Assembly (NCBI GenBank): GCA_033856515.1
Contig: JAWVEY010000017.1
Span: 53,109 to 117,108 of the forward strand
DNA: 64,000 nt
Source: JALZKA01 sp033856515
GTDB lineage: Bacteria > Actinomycetota > Thermoleophilia > Solirubrobacterales > 70-9
Direction: 5' to 3'
Shown: positions 57,737-64,000 of the stretch, in pieces
Numbering within the stretch: position 1 is the first letter of the stretch
Layout: each line of letters starts with the position of its first letter
The notes under the pieces: generated by a model
What the model saw: the letters and a program-made list of their open reading frames with translations, nothing else
What the model was told of the DNA's origin: nothing
The model's database searches: none
Made by a program: the position numbers and the translations under genes

Positions 57737-58243
57737 GTGAGTGGGGATTCCGACCGGCCAGTGCTTGCCGTGGACGTCGACGGAGTGATCAGCCTGTTCG
57801 GTTTCGACGGCCCCCTGGACCAGGTTCCCGGCAATTTTCACCTCATCGACGGTGTCGCCCATTGCATCGCAGAGGGCGTCGGTCCGCGCCTATTACGCCT
57901 TGTAGATCACTTCGAGATGATCTGGGCAACCGGCTGGGAGGACCGCGCGAACGACCACCTCCCCCACCTCCTCGGTCTGCCCGACGACCTGCCCGCCCTG
58001 ACCTTCGGCGGACGCGCCCGCTTCGGAACCGCCCACTGGAAGCTGGAGGCGCTCGACGAGTTCGCCCAGGGTCGGCCGCTCGCGTGGATCGACGATTCGC
58101 TCGACGAGAGCTGCCATGCGTGGGCGGCAGATCGGAGCGCCCCGACGCTCCTTGTGCCTACCGAGTCCGAGATTGGGCTCACCGACGCTCAGGTGGACGC
58201 AATCCTCGCCTGGGCGGACGAGCTCGAGGCCGTCAGCCCCTGA
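57737..58243 (+). CDS. HAD-like protein (DxD phosphatase-type fold), 168 aa
   Basis: Motif I is LAVDVDGVISLF (DxD), and WIDDSLDESCHAWA near the C-terminus resembles HAD motif IV. The middle (FEMIWATGWEDRANDHLPHLLGLPDDLP) matches HAD-domain proteins of the actinobacterial type often annotated as secreted acid-phosphatase-like or HAD-domain hypothetical. The substrate is unknown. Read from the GTG at 57737, 7 nt after a TAGCCT box. It is divergent from rpsL and followed 19 nt later by a small membrane-protein gene. Confidence 0.76.
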   Translation: MSGDSDRPVLAVDVDGVISLFGFDGPLDQVPGNFHLIDGVAHCIAEGVGPRLLRLVDHFEMIWATGWEDRANDHLPHLLGLPDDLPALTFGGRARFGTAHWKLEALDEFAQGRPLAWIDDSLDESCHAWAADRSAPTLLVPTESEIGLTDAQVDAILAWADELEAVSP

Positions 58244-58262
58244 CATCCGAACCAGGGGTAAG

Positions 58263-58562
58263 ATGACCCAGGTGGAGGGCTGGGTTCCGATTTTCTTCCT
58301 GATGGTGGTGCTGAAGATCCCCGTTGGGCTGCTTCTCTACCTCGTCTGGTGGGCGTTCCACGCCGAAACTGAGCCTGAGGAGGCGCCCGAGTCCGGCGCA
58401 GAAGAGCACCGCTTCGGCCGCTTCCGGCGTCAGCCCAAGCGCCCCCGCGGCCCGCGCCGCGGCGGCCCGCACCCCGACGCGCTACCGCTTCCAGGCGACG
58501 GCCACGAAACGCGCCGCACGCGTACCGTCACGCCGCGCACCTCGCGCCGCGTCAGCGCCTAG
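58263..58562 (+). CDS. Small single-TM protein with basic Pro/Arg tail, 99 aa
   Basis: ATG at 58263 with AGGGG 5 nt upstream. Residues 8-32 form one TM helix (WVPIFFLMVVLKIPVGLLLYLVWWAF), followed by an acidic linker (ETEPEEAPESGAEE) and a ~60-residue Arg/Pro-rich disordered tail. No family is recognised. It converges on rpoC with a 16-bp gap. Confidence 0.66.
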   Translation: MTQVEGWVPIFFLMVVLKIPVGLLLYLVWWAFHAETEPEEAPESGAEEHRFGRFRRQPKRPRGPRRGGPHPDALPLPGDGHETRRTRTVTPRTSRRVSA

Positions 58563-58578
58563 CTGCGCCGGGCAGGCC

Positions 58579-64000
<5,422 letters not shown>

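Overview
The window is a high-GC chromosome segment, dense on both strands, that looks like Actinomycetota. My best guess is the class Thermoleophilia (Solirubrobacterales/Gaiellales relatives). This is an inference from the mce operon, the ChoD-like GMC oxidase, the SigB/SigF-type partner-switching genes, zinc-type (C+) S4, S14 and L36, many GTG/TTG starts, and -10 boxes placed 6-7 nt before start codons (leaderless mRNAs). I could not run a phylogeny.

Left part (1-17.8 kb): the end of a DUF4349 membrane protein, an MFS exporter, a rubredoxin, a Nudix hydrolase and an unknown protein. A six-gene mce operon (minus strand, 13338 to 3837) follows, with every junction overlapping and no YrbE permease or ATPase gene beside it. 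Then come a secreted beta-helix protein, a small lipoprotein and a cholesterol-oxidase-like GMC oxidoreductase. Together these suggest lipid or sterol uptake and oxidation at the cell envelope.

Middle part (17.8-34.1 kb): a Mn-type superoxide dismutase, then a stress-regulation module on the minus strand (RsbW-like kinase, CHASE/GAF/SpoIIE phosphatase, DUF4235, SigB/F-type sigma). After that come tRNA-Pro(CGG), a cysteine-free DsbA-like membrane protein, a 60-aa IF2N-like protein, an acyl-CoA synthetase, an MpsC/DUF2294 protein, a secreted triple-repeat protein, a patatin, a PBP4-type carboxypeptidase, and ligA-surE-GST_N-truA.

Right part (34.1-64 kb): nearly the whole transcription/translation supercluster on the minus strand, in transcription order rpoB-rpoC // rpsL-rpsG // fusA-tuf-rpsJ-rplC-D-W-B-rpsS-rplV-rpsC-rplP-rpmC-rpsQ-rplN-X-E-rpsZ-rpsH-rplF-R-rpsE-rpmD-rplO-secY // adk-map // rpmJ-rpsM-K-D-rpoA-rplQ. 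It is interrupted by unrelated genes: two plus-strand genes between rpoC and rpsL, two plus-strand membrane-protein genes between rpsG and fusA, a DUF4383 gene between secY and adk, and a secreted Hcp-like gene where infA is normally found.

The most unusual signals lie in the ribosomal region. (1) A homologous 17-18-codon mini-ORF (MSDVRRES.../MSDLSRN...) occurs in three separate junctions, each ending by overlapping the start codon of the next ribosomal gene; two further non-homologous mini-ORFs do the same. (2) GGGGTCAGACCCC palindromes are embedded in the coding tails of S5 and S3. (3) S17, L5, S3 and S5 carry long acidic or Ala/Pro-rich extensions. (4) The tuf-rpsJ gap holds a five-hairpin cassette. 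(5) The truA-rplQ gap holds a 32-bp-armed structure whose G-U pairs favour a plus-strand RNA. (6) A promoter-terminator arrangement precedes fusA.
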